Of a stretch of 64,000 nt of DNA, positions 58,601 to 64,000 are shown piece by piece. Within the stretch, counting starts at the first letter, position 1; every line of letters begins with the position of its first letter. This DNA comes from Cardinalis cardinalis (Eukaryota > Chordata > Aves > Passeriformes > Cardinalidae): NCBI GenBank assembly GCA_014549065.1, contig JACDOX010000015.1, positions 992,001 to 1,056,000 of the forward strand, in the 5' to 3' direction. The notes below the pieces were generated by a model that worked only from the letters and a program-made list of their open reading frames with translations, was not told where the DNA came from and did not search any database. The translations under genes were made by a program, and so were the position numbers.

Positions 58601-59000
58601 TAAAACTACATTGACTCATAAATAGGGCAATTATAACTAAGGCTGAAAGTATGGTCAATCAGAGACCAGTCAGGTTCTAATTATGACCACAAACAAGAAA
58701 AAGGAATAGGGGGGAGACTGGATACCAAATATTCCTTACTTGAATCACTCATTAATCATCCTTAAGCCAGGAAATGTAACCTTATAAAGTGTTGGATAAC
58801 AGGTCCTTATCAATATGCTACATATCCAGCTATTTGTCTCTAACTCATCCACTGTATTTGTGCTTCCTCTGCCTACTGAAATTCAGATGCTACAACAGGA
58901 AAGGGGTCTAATACAACTCACCATTCGCAGGTTTTGTGTAGTCCTTGTTTCNACAGCTCTTAGTAACTCTCTAAATCTACCAACTCCTCTTGTCAGGTTC
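7405..59000 (-). CDS. TTC7B: TTC7B (tetratricopeptide repeat protein 7B), partial gene, 14 internal coding exons
   Basis: Seen: fourteen minus-strand exons, each bounded by AG and GT, join without a frame break into about 537 codons. The translation closely matches vertebrate TTC7B, as I recall it, from about residue 233 to 770 of 843. Distinguishing stretches are GSVHATS, AEVYIGIGKPAEATACTQEA and LPDFSDPETG, which differ clearly from the TTC7A paralog. Known: TTC7 proteins are alpha-solenoid TPR scaffolds, homologous to yeast Ypp1. They bridge EFR3 at the plasma membrane, FAM126/hyccin and PI4KA, and so support PI4P synthesis. Inference: the first coding exons lie beyond 64000 and the terminal exon below position 1, so neither promoter nor poly(A) site is in view. 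No stop codon or frameshift interrupts the joined frame. Only two coding bases are N: a silent third position at 58952, and 20175, which decides Ser or Arg. Confidence 0.95.
8300..8510 (+). repeat. Degraded CR1 LINE 3' fragment, plus orientation
   Basis: GTGGAACAAGCTGCCACAGA resembles the CR1 segment GTGGAACAGGCTGCC. The stretch ending TAGGACCCNGCCCTATTCTA matches the position of the CR1 3' end, at considerable divergence. Boundaries are approximate, and this could instead be a short chance match plus unrelated intron. Confidence 0.5.
9184..9305 (+). repeat. tRNA-Ile-derived SINE with CR1 tail (TguSINE1-like)
   Basis: The head is closely tRNA-Ile-like: GGGATTAGCTCAGTTGCTT, then GAGCATGGTGCT, then a B box at 9234-9244 (GGTTCCATTCC). 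It is followed by TTCACTTAAGAATTGCACTT and GATGATCCTTGTGAG, and closes with GTTGTGATTCTG, a CR1-type 3' end. This head plus tail is the architecture of TguSINE1 of zebra finch, as I recall it. The tail lacks part of the usual segment before the terminal motif. It is antisense to TTC7B. Confidence 0.82.
9646..9786 (-). CDS. TTC7B: TTC7B exon M (about residues 656-703)
   Basis: A 141-base exon encoding (G)SVHATSIAASRVEQALSEV, then ASSLQSSAPKQGPLHPWMTL, then AQIWLHA, with the first base of a split Ala codon. SVHATS strongly favours TTC7B over TTC7A. The acceptor is TTCTACAG. The donor GTAGTG is the weakest of the fourteen. HPWMTLAQIWLHA starts the C-terminal TPR block. A tRNA-derived SINE lies about 340 bases downstream in the transcript sense. 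Confidence 0.95.
16600..16780. repeat. Purine-rich (GA) tract
   Basis: The + strand is strongly purine-biased, with segments such as GATGAGGAAGATGAGAAGAT and GGTAAGGGGGTGTGGAGGGG. It is not a perfect repeat. On the transcribed strand it is pyrimidine-rich. Its richer G content stands out from the surrounding intron. Confidence 0.5.
17647..17663. repeat. (ATC)n short microsatellite
   Basis: Five ATC units plus AT. Short and possibly polymorphic. Confidence 0.8.
18222..18280. repeat. A/C-rich simple sequence
   Basis: Tract of A and C on the + strand, including CCCACCAAAAACC and AAAAAAAAACCAAAAAAAC. Low complexity. Confidence 0.6.
20078..20175 (-). CDS. TTC7B: TTC7B exon L (about residues 623-656)
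   Basis: A 98-base exon whose first base is N. That base completes the AG carried over from exon K, so the residue is Ser (T or C) or Arg (A or G); the family expects Ser. It then reads DSGRGSSLLDRAIADRRQLN, TITLPDFSDPET, and the G of a split Gly codon. The acceptor is TCATTACAG and the donor GTAAGA. This is the Ser/Asp-rich linker between the two TPR blocks, not a TPR. Confidence 0.93.
20176..24305 (-). other. TTC7B: TTC7B intron between exons K and L
   Basis: A 4.1-kb intron. Most is AT-rich. The stretch 22980-23600 is less so and holds a perfect 11-bp-stem hairpin (23561-23590). No exon or dispersed repeat could be named. Confidence 0.8.
23561..23590. repeat. Perfect inverted repeat (11-bp stem, 8-base loop)
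   Basis: The arms TTCTCCAGAGG (23561-23571) and CCTCTGGAGAA (23580-23590) are exact reverse complements around the loop CTGTCAAC. The stem is half G/C. Confidence 0.85.
24306..24422 (-). CDS. TTC7B: TTC7B exon K (about residues 584-623)
   Basis: A 117-base exon lying after the largest intron in the window (14.1 kb). Its first base A completes Ile. It then reads LLFTKVKLESLCRGPDEALL, TCKHMLQIWKSCYNLTNP, and AG of a split Ser codon. The acceptor is TTTTTCACTAG and the donor GTAAGA. Thr in LLFTK and Glu in KLESL are substitutions relative to the mammalian protein as I recall it. It forms the last helices before the predicted disordered linker. Confidence 0.94.
27868..27893. repeat. 13-bp tandem duplication
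   Basis: ACACTAAAATTAT occurs twice back to back without mismatch. Confidence 0.9.
28183..28220. repeat. Three tandem copies of TCTATATTGCCA(A)
   Basis: Units of 13, 12 and 13 bases; the middle copy lacks one A. A small, nearly exact minisatellite. Confidence 0.92.
28240..28860 (+). repeat. Old CR1-like LINE fragment, plus orientation
   Basis: The segment CCAGTGAGACCACACCTGGA, following GGTATTGTACAATATC, corresponds to the conserved 'gtgaggccacacctggag' part of CR1 ORF2. Further on, GGAAATTGTTTCCAC and GAAGAGGTGGTGCAAATAA resemble later 3' segments. Divergence is high and N bases interrupt it. An ancient CR1 or related L2/CR1 family is possible. Outer limits are estimates. Confidence 0.5.
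30379..30455. repeat. A/C-rich simple sequence
   Basis: Runs of A and C such as GAAAACCCCCTTAAAAAAAC and CAAACAAACAACACCCCC on the + strand. Confidence 0.65.
34736..34805 (+). repeat. tRNA-like remnant (possible tRNA-derived SINE head)
   Basis: TAGTTTGATGGTTAGGACTC resembles the A-box region of tRNA-Glu-type sequences. GGTTAAAATCC resembles a B box at about the right distance. The T-arm folds (GTAGG with CCTGC around a seven-base loop). The acceptor stem does not pair and the anticodon stem is poor. It is a tRNA pseudogene, an old SINE head, or chance. Confidence 0.3.
36768..36830. repeat. AT-rich microsatellite with ambiguous bases
   Basis: A stretch dominated by TATA and TATT units. It includes three N calls (36789, 36796, 36820), consistent with an error-prone or variable repeat. 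Confidence 0.75.
37868..37915. repeat. A/C-rich simple sequence with CCAA units
   Basis: AACCAACCAACC followed by A runs with single C bases on the + strand. Low complexity. Confidence 0.7.
38519..38679 (-). CDS. TTC7B: TTC7B exon J (about residues 531-584)
   Basis: A 161-base exon encoding IPEALGYVRQALQLQGDDAN, then SLHLLALLLSAQKHYHDALN, then IIDMALSEYPENF, plus AT of a split Ile codon. It covers nearly two TPR units (second helix, then a full repeat with the SEYPE turn). The acceptor is TTTTAAATCAG with an A-rich stretch on the + strand upstream of it, and the donor is GTGAGT. Protein agreement with vertebrate TTC7B is essentially complete. Confidence 0.95.
38680..39953 (-). other. TTC7B: TTC7B intron between exons I and J
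   Basis: A 1.3-kb intron. It carries an 18-bp tandem duplication (39752-39787). Otherwise AT-rich sequence with nothing recognisable. Confidence 0.85.
39752..39787. repeat. Exact 18-bp tandem duplication
   Basis: GCAGAATTCTGGAAAACT occurs twice in direct succession with no mismatch. Confidence 0.95.
39954..40026 (-). CDS. TTC7B: TTC7B exon I (about residues 506-530)
   Basis: A 73-base exon. G completes the Arg codon, then AHSLSPMDHLAAFYLALQLA and ISRQ. The acceptor is TTTTTAAG and the donor GTTAGT. SLSPMDHLAAFYLALQLAIS is a textbook TPR boundary: the Pro turn, then a first helix with A/L at the packing positions. Met and Leu in SPMDHLAA replace the Thr and Gln I recall in the mammalian protein. 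Confidence 0.94.
40027..43559 (-). other. TTC7B: TTC7B intron between exons H and I
   Basis: A 3.5-kb intron dominated by a plus-oriented CR1 copy (about 41700-42265). A 13-base motif TATTTCTTCAGGA is repeated at 41405-41417 and 41422-41434. No other gene seen. Confidence 0.85.
41700..42265 (+). repeat. CR1 LINE fragment, plus orientation, 3' end incomplete
   Basis: It includes CR1 hallmarks CAAGGGAGGTGATTCTCCCC, CTAGAGTGCTGTGTCCGGGT, GAGGAGCACCACCAAAATGA and CCATCCCTGGCAGTGCTCAA, in the order of the LINE's 3' half. The usual terminal TTCTATGATTCT tail is missing, so the end was deleted or has decayed. Antisense to TTC7B. Confidence 0.88.
43560..43617 (-). CDS. TTC7B: TTC7B exon H (about residues 487-506)
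   Basis: A 58-base exon. CA completes the split Ala, followed by SLRGMQEVLQRKALLAFQ, then AG of an Arg codon split with the next exon. The acceptor is CCTTTTCAG and the donor GTAAGT. It is the smallest coding exon in the window and was found from phase and family sequence. It contributes the second helix of the TPR begun in exon G (RKALLAFQRAHSLSP across the junction). Confidence 0.93.
43618..43807 (-). other. TTC7B: Short TTC7B intron between exons G and H
   Basis: Only 190 bases, the shortest intron here. GTAAGA donor and CCTTTTCAG acceptor on the minus strand. Nothing else in it. Confidence 0.9.
43808..43925 (-). CDS. TTC7B: TTC7B exon G (about residues 448-487)
   Basis: A 118-base exon encoding LEEAERFAKAVVDLGDKTSE followed by FKAKGYLALGLTYSLQATD, plus the first base (G) of a split Ala codon. 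The acceptor is ATATTTTCAG and the donor GTAAGA. GYLALGLTYSLQATD is the first helix of a TPR with the characteristic G-Y-LALG spacing. Only 190 bases of intron separate it from the next exon. Confidence 0.95.
43926..45196 (-). other. TTC7B: TTC7B intron between exons F and G
   Basis: A 1.3-kb AT-rich intron. No exon, repeat family or RNA gene recognised. Confidence 0.85.
45197..45301 (-). CDS. TTC7B: TTC7B exon F (about residues 413-447)
   Basis: A 105-base, phase-0 exon of 35 codons. It starts SARAVKVLKECIRLKPDDAT and continues through IPLLAAKLCMGSLHW. It supplies the second helix of a TPR, with the typical ...LKPDD turn, and the first helix of the next. The acceptor is TTTTAAACAG and the donor GTAAGG. 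It appears identical to the mammalian protein as I recall it, so it is among the most conserved exons here. Confidence 0.95.
45302..46485 (-). other. TTC7B: TTC7B intron between exons E and F
   Basis: A 1.2-kb intron with no recognisable repeat or gene. Confidence 0.85.
46486..46569 (-). CDS. TTC7B: TTC7B exon E (about residues 385-412)
   Basis: An 84-base, phase-0 exon of 28 codons reading CLERAMKFAFEEFHLWYQFA and then LSLMAAGK. The acceptor is CATATTTAG, with a C-run upstream instead of a normal T-rich tract. The donor is GTAAGT. The segment FHLWYQFALSLMAAGK supplies the first helix of a TPR (W at position 4 and small residues at the helix contact) that is completed by the next exon. Confidence 0.94.
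46570..48766 (-). other. TTC7B: TTC7B intron between exons D and E
   Basis: A 2.2-kb AT-rich intron. Small A/C-rich stretch near 47370-47400. Nothing else recognised. Confidence 0.85.
48767..48904 (-). CDS. TTC7B: TTC7B exon D (about residues 339-384)
   Basis: A 138-base, phase-0 exon encoding 46 residues. It opens with ANRDAVLSRIPEH and ends with LGRRGQYEMLSE. The acceptor is GTGTTTCAG and the donor GTTTGT, a weaker donor than its neighbours. The segment VVYDLLTIALGRRGQYEMLSE has the helix-turn-helix pattern that opens the central TPR-like array. Nearly every residue agrees with vertebrate TTC7B as I recall it. Confidence 0.95.
50600..51560 (+). repeat. CR1 LINE, plus orientation, internally deleted, with 3' end
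   Basis: It contains CR1 ORF2 and 3' segments in order: GTTTGCTGAACTGATATGCC, GAGGGACCTCAACAGGCTGG, GGTCCTGGTGGACACCCAAG, GAGGCCACACCTGCAGTACT, GGTCCAGTTCTGGACTCTC and CCAGAAGTCCCTTCCAAACA. It ends in ATTCTGTGATTCTG. A segment seems missing near 50700, where two conserved parts abut. The reading frame is broken throughout. The sequence before about 50600 may still belong to it. Confidence 0.9.
51615..51745 (-). repeat. CR1 LINE 3' fragment, minus orientation
   Basis: On the + strand: ATCACAGAACCACAGGATGC, TTTGGGTTTGAAGGGACCTT, CAGAGATCATCCTGTCATGG and CTGTCCAACCTGGCCTTGAC. This is the reverse complement of an avian CR1 3' end, cut off after about 130 bases. It begins about 60 bases after the plus-oriented CR1 ends. 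Confidence 0.88.
53463..53526 (-). CDS. TTC7B: TTC7B exon C (about residues 317-338)
   Basis: A 64-base exon too short to stand out as an open frame. The first base (C) completes the Asn codon split with exon B. It then reads IFCPQENTEEALLLLLISES and a final Met. The acceptor is TTGAACAG and the donor GTAGGT. It was located because the flanking exons left a gap of exactly this peptide in the family alignment. The phase fits both neighbours. Confidence 0.93.
53527..56721 (-). other. TTC7B: TTC7B intron between exons B and C
   Basis: A 3.2-kb intron with one 12/13-base tandem duplication (55908-55932). No dispersed repeat or gene recognised. Confidence 0.85.
55908..55932. repeat. 12-13 bp tandem duplication
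   Basis: TACAATATAAAG occurs twice, separated by one A. Confidence 0.9.
56722..56894 (-). CDS. TTC7B: TTC7B exon B (about residues 260-317)
   Basis: A 173-base exon that starts in phase with TIARQLAEILLRGMCEQSYW and continues through the conserved WNPLEDPP and SPLDDPLRKG motifs to RVYTGE. It ends with the AA of a split Asn codon. The acceptor is TTTTACAG and the donor GTATGG. The middle (SNMKNYALS) differs from the mammalian protein at several residues and is the most diverged patch I noticed in the encoded protein. This stretch links the N-terminal helical part to the TPR-rich C-terminal part. Confidence 0.94.
56895..58921 (-). other. TTC7B: TTC7B intron between exons A and B
   Basis: A 2.0-kb intron, about a quarter of which is the LTR-like fragment (about 57210-57745). 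The rest is AT-rich. Confidence 0.85.
57210..57745 (+). mobile_element. Probable avian endogenous-retrovirus LTR fragment
   Basis: A GC-richer island in AT-rich intron. The first half carries segments like GTGCTGGAGCAGGGGAAAAG and AGGAGCAAGGAGCAGCAG. The second half carries GTGACAGTAACTGGTAAGC, a GTGGCAGCCAGACAAGGTCA segment and ends ACCCACCACA. I recall these as typical of common avian ERV LTR or LTR-adjacent repeats. No retroviral genes accompany it, so it would be a solo or partial LTR relic. The limits and the family name are uncertain. Confidence 0.55.
58922..59000 (-). CDS. TTC7B: TTC7B exon A (about residues 233-259)
   Basis: This is the most upstream TTC7B exon in the window, 79 bases. 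It begins with the last base of a split Gly codon and encodes NLTRGVGRFRELLRA, then a Val codon whose third base is N (silent), then ETRTTQNLRM. The acceptor is TATATGCAG and the donor is GTGAGT directly after the Met codon. This is a helical segment of the N-terminal half of the scaffold. The preceding exon, which should end in GG, is not found in the 5 kb up to the window edge. Confidence 0.93.
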
Positions 59001-59443
59001 CTGCATATAAACATAGAATTTGACAGTATTCCAACTTGGATGAAGTAACACCTTGAAATATTACTCAATAAAGTTGTTAAAATCCATGCTACCTTTTTTT
59101 TTTTCCTTTCATAGCCTCATTGCTTTTCTGTGAGATAGATATATAGAGATATTCATCTGGGAACCTCACCACTGATTACTATAACAACATTCCCTGACAG
59201 TTNATTGAAAAAAGAAAAATTTTCATGATCAGTAGATAGATCAAGGGAAAGCAAGGAAAAAAGTAAGAANGAACCACCTCAAAAAAAAACCCACAAAACA
59301 AAGTTGTTCTCATTGCTACATTAGTTTAAGTTTTCAATTACATTAGGCTTCAAGTATAAACTGAAAAAAAAATCCATTTTGGCTGTCCCTTGGTACCTTA
59401 AAACAGGGAGATTAAAAATGAGTAAATGAGAGTAAAAAATGAG

Positions 59444-59491
59444 TATGTTTTGTCTTGCTTTCTTGTAACCCTGAAAGCAAGACAAAACATA
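59444..59491. repeat. Perfect inverted repeat (19-bp stem, 10-base loop)
   Basis: The arms TATGTTTTGTCTTGCTTTC (59444-59462) and GAAAGCAAGACAAAACATA (59473-59491) are exact reverse complements around the loop TTGTAACCCT. No mismatch or bulge occurs, and pairing stops cleanly outside the arms. Confidence 0.95.
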
Positions 59492-61106
59492 AAATTTTGA
59501 ACTCCTTTTCAAAAGGATAAGAGCACAAACACTTTAGGGCCCACTGTGTGGCCAGAAGAGGACTGGGGGATCAGTGTTCTGTTCTTGACTCTGATTTGCT
59601 TTTCATGTGGCTTCTGCAATCCAAGTTTCTACATCTACTCTTCTTCCACATGCGCTGCCTAAACAGCTCTGGCAGAGATTCAAGACCCTCACAGGCATCA
59701 CTGATATTTTAGCAGGTTTGAACTTTCTTCTCAAACAATAGATTATATTGAATGGTCTTATAGCTTTATCTTTTTCTCATCTCTTTATCAGTTGTTTGGA
59801 GGTTTTATTGTACATAAAAGCAGTTGAGAACATTCTACTTTATATTAATACCATTTATCTTTGAACTAGTGAAGGATTGGTATAGCTTTAGGCTGTCCTG
59901 AACAACAGAATTCTGCAACGTGAACACAACAGATAGGACAACCATTTCACTACTTCAGGTTTAGTTACAAAATAAAATTATTTGATCAAAAGTGTATTTT
60001 GTGTTAAATCATTGCTGTTACATCACATATCGTCTTAAGATGTGATGTTATGTGCAAGCTGCATAGCATTTACCTAAGACAGAGCCAAAAGAGACAAGAA
60101 ATACTACATATTGTGTAAGCTTTCTATAAGTAAAAGCACTATTGCACTGCACTATAAATCAGATGTTAAAACTGCCTTCCTTAGTCTGCTGTCTGTATTT
60201 AAAATTATGCTTAAAATACTGATTTTTGAACTGCAACTCTGTACAAATTCAAAAAAAGACAGCATTTTTATACAGGTACTTTATTTCAATTCAGTTGCAG
60301 AATATCTGAAACTAGTGTTTGATGCAAGAAATCTTGCTATAGGACTGTAGAACTCCTATCACTTTAACCTAGAGACCTACTCATTTATTTTACTCTTCAG
60401 ATTACATGACTGCACTCATCTCTGTTCTGTTTTACATAATAAAAGATCATCAGAATATTTCAGAAACTTTAGTTTCCACACATCTTTCACTAGCATGGGC
60501 ATCATCTTTCATCAAAACAAGTTCATCTTCTAAAATACTTTTATATAAAAGCTCATTTTAAAAGAAGTAGCATGTCCAAGTAACAAAACCCATATGGATG
60601 GTTCAAAGCTATGCTAAAGAATGCTATGAGTTGGCTAAAGAGAAACAATCACCAGTCATACAAGACAAAAATTGCTTGTAAAAAGTCCATGTGTTACAGC
60701 AGAGCTTGACCACAGAGTGACCAGCTACTACACACTAAATAAAATTCATCTTGTGCAAACTTTTGCATGGAAACAACTGTGTGAAAAATTATATTAATTT
60801 ATACATTTCAAACAGGCAGCCTCAATAGCTGATGACTATTACACCAACTTCACACACTAAGGAAGGACAGAGGGTCATTAGGTCAGATTTCAAGAAAACC
60901 TCCAAACTCATTTGAAGCTGGATACATTCAGCACTTTTGTAAAGCCAAAATATCATTCAGTAATGCCATATTCCAAATATTTTAGAGAGACAAAACTAGT
61001 CCACTGGAATCCCAGCTTTAAGTCCTCTGGTCTAAGTGGGCATTTCTCATTAATGGATTTCTCTCTCAAAGACTCCATTGCAAAGTCACAAATGTGTCCT
61101 TATAAC

Positions 61107-61150
61107 AAGATAAAAAAAAAAAACAAACAACAAAAACCGAACCAAACAAA
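61107..61150. repeat. A-rich simple sequence with C
   Basis: A run of A followed by CAAACAACAAAAACCGAACC on the + strand. Confidence 0.6.
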
Positions 61151-64000
61151 GCAGATTTGCCATAAAACTGAAATGCTCCCTGCAAAATTGTTGAAAAAGA
61201 GTTATGAGCAAGAAGTTGTCAGCTTGAAATTTTATTTTCCCAGTGCGGATGAAGCACATACTACGTAGTAGAACTTCAAATCACAATAACTTCATTAAAT
61301 GTTAAGAATTGGCATTTTTTCCATATGAAGTTTATGTCTTTTGATGGGTTACAAGAACAATAACCAAACACTTTATGAAAATGCATGCAACTTTCACAAG
61401 CCTTCAAACACTTCATGACAGNTTACTTGTAGTTACCCATTACACTTTTTTAAGCATTTGCAAGGGAATGAAACTTGTGACTGAAGTTCTACTGTATTAT
61501 GGAAAAAGCAGTAAGATTGTACAAGAAAAAAAGCNGTTAAAATACAGAATTAGCTTTTGCTTCATAAAGCATTTAACANTGATACACTGCACACATCAAC
61601 ACAAACAAAAAACAGATTTGTCAAGCATCTTCTACATGAAATTTACTAAAAATACCCCCTCAAAACTACAATCTAAATCACCCTAAAATTGAGTTAAATG
61701 CTTTGGAGACAAGAAATGAAGCAAAATATACCATTAATAATATGGTAGATCTCCACACCACACTGCTTTTAGCCAAGTACATTTCCTGTATTTGTTAACA
61801 GTTTGTAACATTGGGAAGAGTGATGGNTGCTCTGGTACATGGTTTCCTTCCTAGCCTGGGACAAACACAGCTTTTACCTGCTTTTCACTAGGATGTGCTT
61901 TCATGTCAGCAGCTCTCCCTGTGCTGATGGAATGCCAGAGCAAAAGGGCACATTAACTTAGACAGCAATGTCCCACAGTGTCTGTAAATGACTTTGAGAT
62001 CCCTTCCTTTCAGGGACAAGGAATTTTAAAGTACATTANCATTGACTTGGAACTGACACGTTTTCAGTGATTTCAGACAAGACAAAGACAGCCCACAGAT
62101 GGACACTGATAGTAACGTACATGTGTGTTTCTATGATTGCCTCCCGCCAGAGGAGAGACATGCTCAAATCAACTCCTTTGAATTGTATCTTCCTCATTTT
62201 TAAAGACAAGTAGAATGTTTGCTGTTTAAATCTTCAAGAAAAACACCCCTACTTCCCTACTTTGACTCTTNAAGTAGCAATCTGCCAGTTAGACTGAAAA
62301 CCAAGATCTACTGAAAATCTGTACAGATATGCCCTTAGGGCGTGCTTGCATCCTCGTGTCTACATATTTGCACCCTAAACCCCAAATATTCATGTTAGAA
62401 TCTAATTAATTATTCTGATACATGATCAGCTTTTAGGCTCCTTAAAAAATTTCAGACAGTATTTCTCATTAGAATAATGCAAATATCTTAACTGCACCTA
62501 TACAAAGGTGACAGAAATTAATAACTGTAGATATGATACAAGCAAAGTGCAGGAAGAAAATTAAGGAGCATCAAGGATAAGCTTTCAAGGCAGGATCAGA
62601 AAANGTGTATATAAGCATGAAGGCCAGCAGTAGCAAACTTTAGGCACTAACAAATTTGTCACCATCATCACCAAGACATTTCTTGGTTTTAAAAAGCACG
62701 TTTAGCATCAGACAACACAGTGCTTTGGCATTACTGGTCCAGATAAACTTCACCCCCACCAATACTTCTTATTTTTGTGGTTTTAAAGACACTCAAAAAG
62801 TAGAAAATTATGAAAGAAACTGCTCAACAAAAAGCAGTCTATATTTGAATGATATTAGGACAAAACCCCCAAANACTATTCCCTATAACAAAATTAGCNA
62901 GATCAAATCACGGTATACTCAAAACAGACTAAAAAAGGAATGTTTGAAAATTAACCTTAGGAAGGTTAAGATTAATTTACTCTGTATTTACAGCATGTTT
63001 TGCTAATAACTTCTTAATNAGTGAAAAGGACTTTGTTTGTGAGGCATTTCCTTTATGCTTCTCAGTCAAGAACCCCAAATATTTAGTCTACCACTGCCTT
63101 TCAATGATTAGAAATTCAATTAGAATAAATTTTTGCGTACTGAGCTAAACCAAATCTCACCTACTCTGCAATTTGGTGGCTAAATTGTCAATGTTTTTTC
63201 CCATTTAAGAGAGAAAAGCACATCCAGAACCATGCTGGTGAATAGGCTGAGCTACTTATACTATCCTATTACTTCATTGCTGAGTCTTACCATATCACAT
63301 TTTTAAATATTAATCTTTTAAAAGGAGAGAAAAACCAATAACAATCAAATCTACACGGCTTACTTCCACCTTCTCTTGTGCTTTCTCTTTCTGTCTGTAT
63401 TTATAAACAGAAAAAGAAGTGCAATGTTTGTAAATCCATAGGTACACTGCGAGTTTTAAAGTTTGAGGTTTTTTTCCTCTCAAAAACTCAAATATGAAAG
63501 GAAAGAAAGGAATTACTTTAAAGGTAAGGAGTAAGGGCAAGTGAAACTCTTAATATGCCAATCAGAACAGTGACATCTCAGTAATTTCAGTATAACTGAC
63601 ATGTTTACAAAAAAAGTAATTACTAAAATCCATACACTCTAGCTATTACTTTTAGCCAATTAAGAGTCATTTACACAGTATTAAGGCCAGAAACAATTTC
63701 ACATTAAAATAAGTTACTACATAAGCAAAAAGCAAGAATTGTGACAAATCAAGAGACTAANTCTTAAGCTGTAAAAGAACATCCTAATACCAAGGTATGC
63801 CTACGGCTTTCTATAGCCCTACAGAGATGAAATTAAAAAAAAAATTAAAAGGACCACAATTCTGTGGCTCCCTTCCACAACTTTATTAAAGNCCTGACCA
63901 AATGGACAAGACTACATATTCTGCTCTATGCATGGTGCTTTGGATGATTGTGACTAATGTCTGTGTCTGNTTTCCATCAGGTTTAAGAGAATGGAGAAGT

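Larger units (their letters stand above)
59001..64000 (-). other. TTC7B: Incomplete TTC7B intron upstream of exon A
   Basis: Five kilobases beyond the acceptor of exon A without the preceding exon (expected to end in a FKNG-like peptide). It holds a perfect 19-bp hairpin (59444-59491), a 9-bp hairpin (60020-60048) and an A-rich tract (61107-61150). A less AT-rich stretch (61800-62180) is of unknown nature. Confidence 0.8.

Noticed and set aside
7405..59000. Assignment to the paralog TTC7A
   Set aside because: Linker and C-terminal segments (SVHATS, EVYIGIGKPAEATACTQEA) agree with TTC7B and not with TTC7A as I recall it.
59444..59491. Rho-independent terminator or canonical pre-miRNA
   Set aside because: The genome is eukaryotic, so a bacterial terminator is not expected. 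At 48 bases with a 10-base loop it is too short for a normal animal pre-miRNA. Kept only as an unexplained hairpin.
60912..61268. Plus-strand open frame of 118 codons
   Set aside because: Crosses an A-rich simple tract that gives a Lys/Gln/Asn run. No domain and no supporting context.
1..64000. CRISPR array, operon, phage or other prokaryotic defence system
   Set aside because: No regularly spaced repeats, no clustered long frames, and introns with GT-AG boundaries throughout. The window is a vertebrate gene interior.

Overview
This window is nuclear DNA from a vertebrate, almost certainly a bird and probably a songbird (Passeriformes). Three things point there. (1) The only recognisable gene is the animal scaffold gene TTC7B, split into small GT-AG exons separated by kilobase introns. 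(2) The dispersed repeats are CR1-type LINE fragments ending in the avian 'TTCTRTGATT'-type tail. (3) One copy looks like the tRNA-Ile-headed, CR1-tailed SINE known from zebra finch (TguSINE1). There is no prokaryotic gene organisation, CRISPR array or operon.

Layout: one gene on the minus strand spans the window and runs off both ends. Fourteen coding exons lie, in transcription order, at 59000-58922, 56894-56722, 53526-53463, 48904-48767, 46569-46486, 45301-45197, 43925-43808, 43617-43560, 40026-39954, 38679-38519, 24422-24306, 20175-20078, 9786-9646 and 7607-7405. They join in phase at every junction into 1,612 bases of open reading frame. By recalled alignment to the 843-residue human protein they cover about residues 233 to 770. 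The 5' exons (about 232 residues) lie beyond position 64000, and the last coding exon (about 73 residues) lies below position 1. All 14 donors start with GT and all 14 acceptors end in AG.

All remaining sequence is intron. It holds CR1 LINE remnants (about 505-700, 6530-7057, 8300-8510, 28240-28860, 41700-42265, 50600-51560, 51615-51745), one tRNA-derived SINE (9184-9305), one LTR-like ERV fragment (about 57210-57745), A/C-rich simple tracts, short tandem duplications, an AT microsatellite, and two perfect short hairpins (59444-59491 and 23561-23590). Scattered single N bases mark ambiguous calls.

Function: TTC7B is a TPR/alpha-helical scaffold. With EFR3 and FAM126 (hyccin) it holds phosphatidylinositol 4-kinase III alpha (PI4KA) at the plasma membrane. 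I found no second protein-coding gene, no functional tRNA or rRNA, and nothing that amounts to a new biological system. The most unusual structures are the hairpin at 59444-59491 and the SINE beside the 9646-9786 exon.
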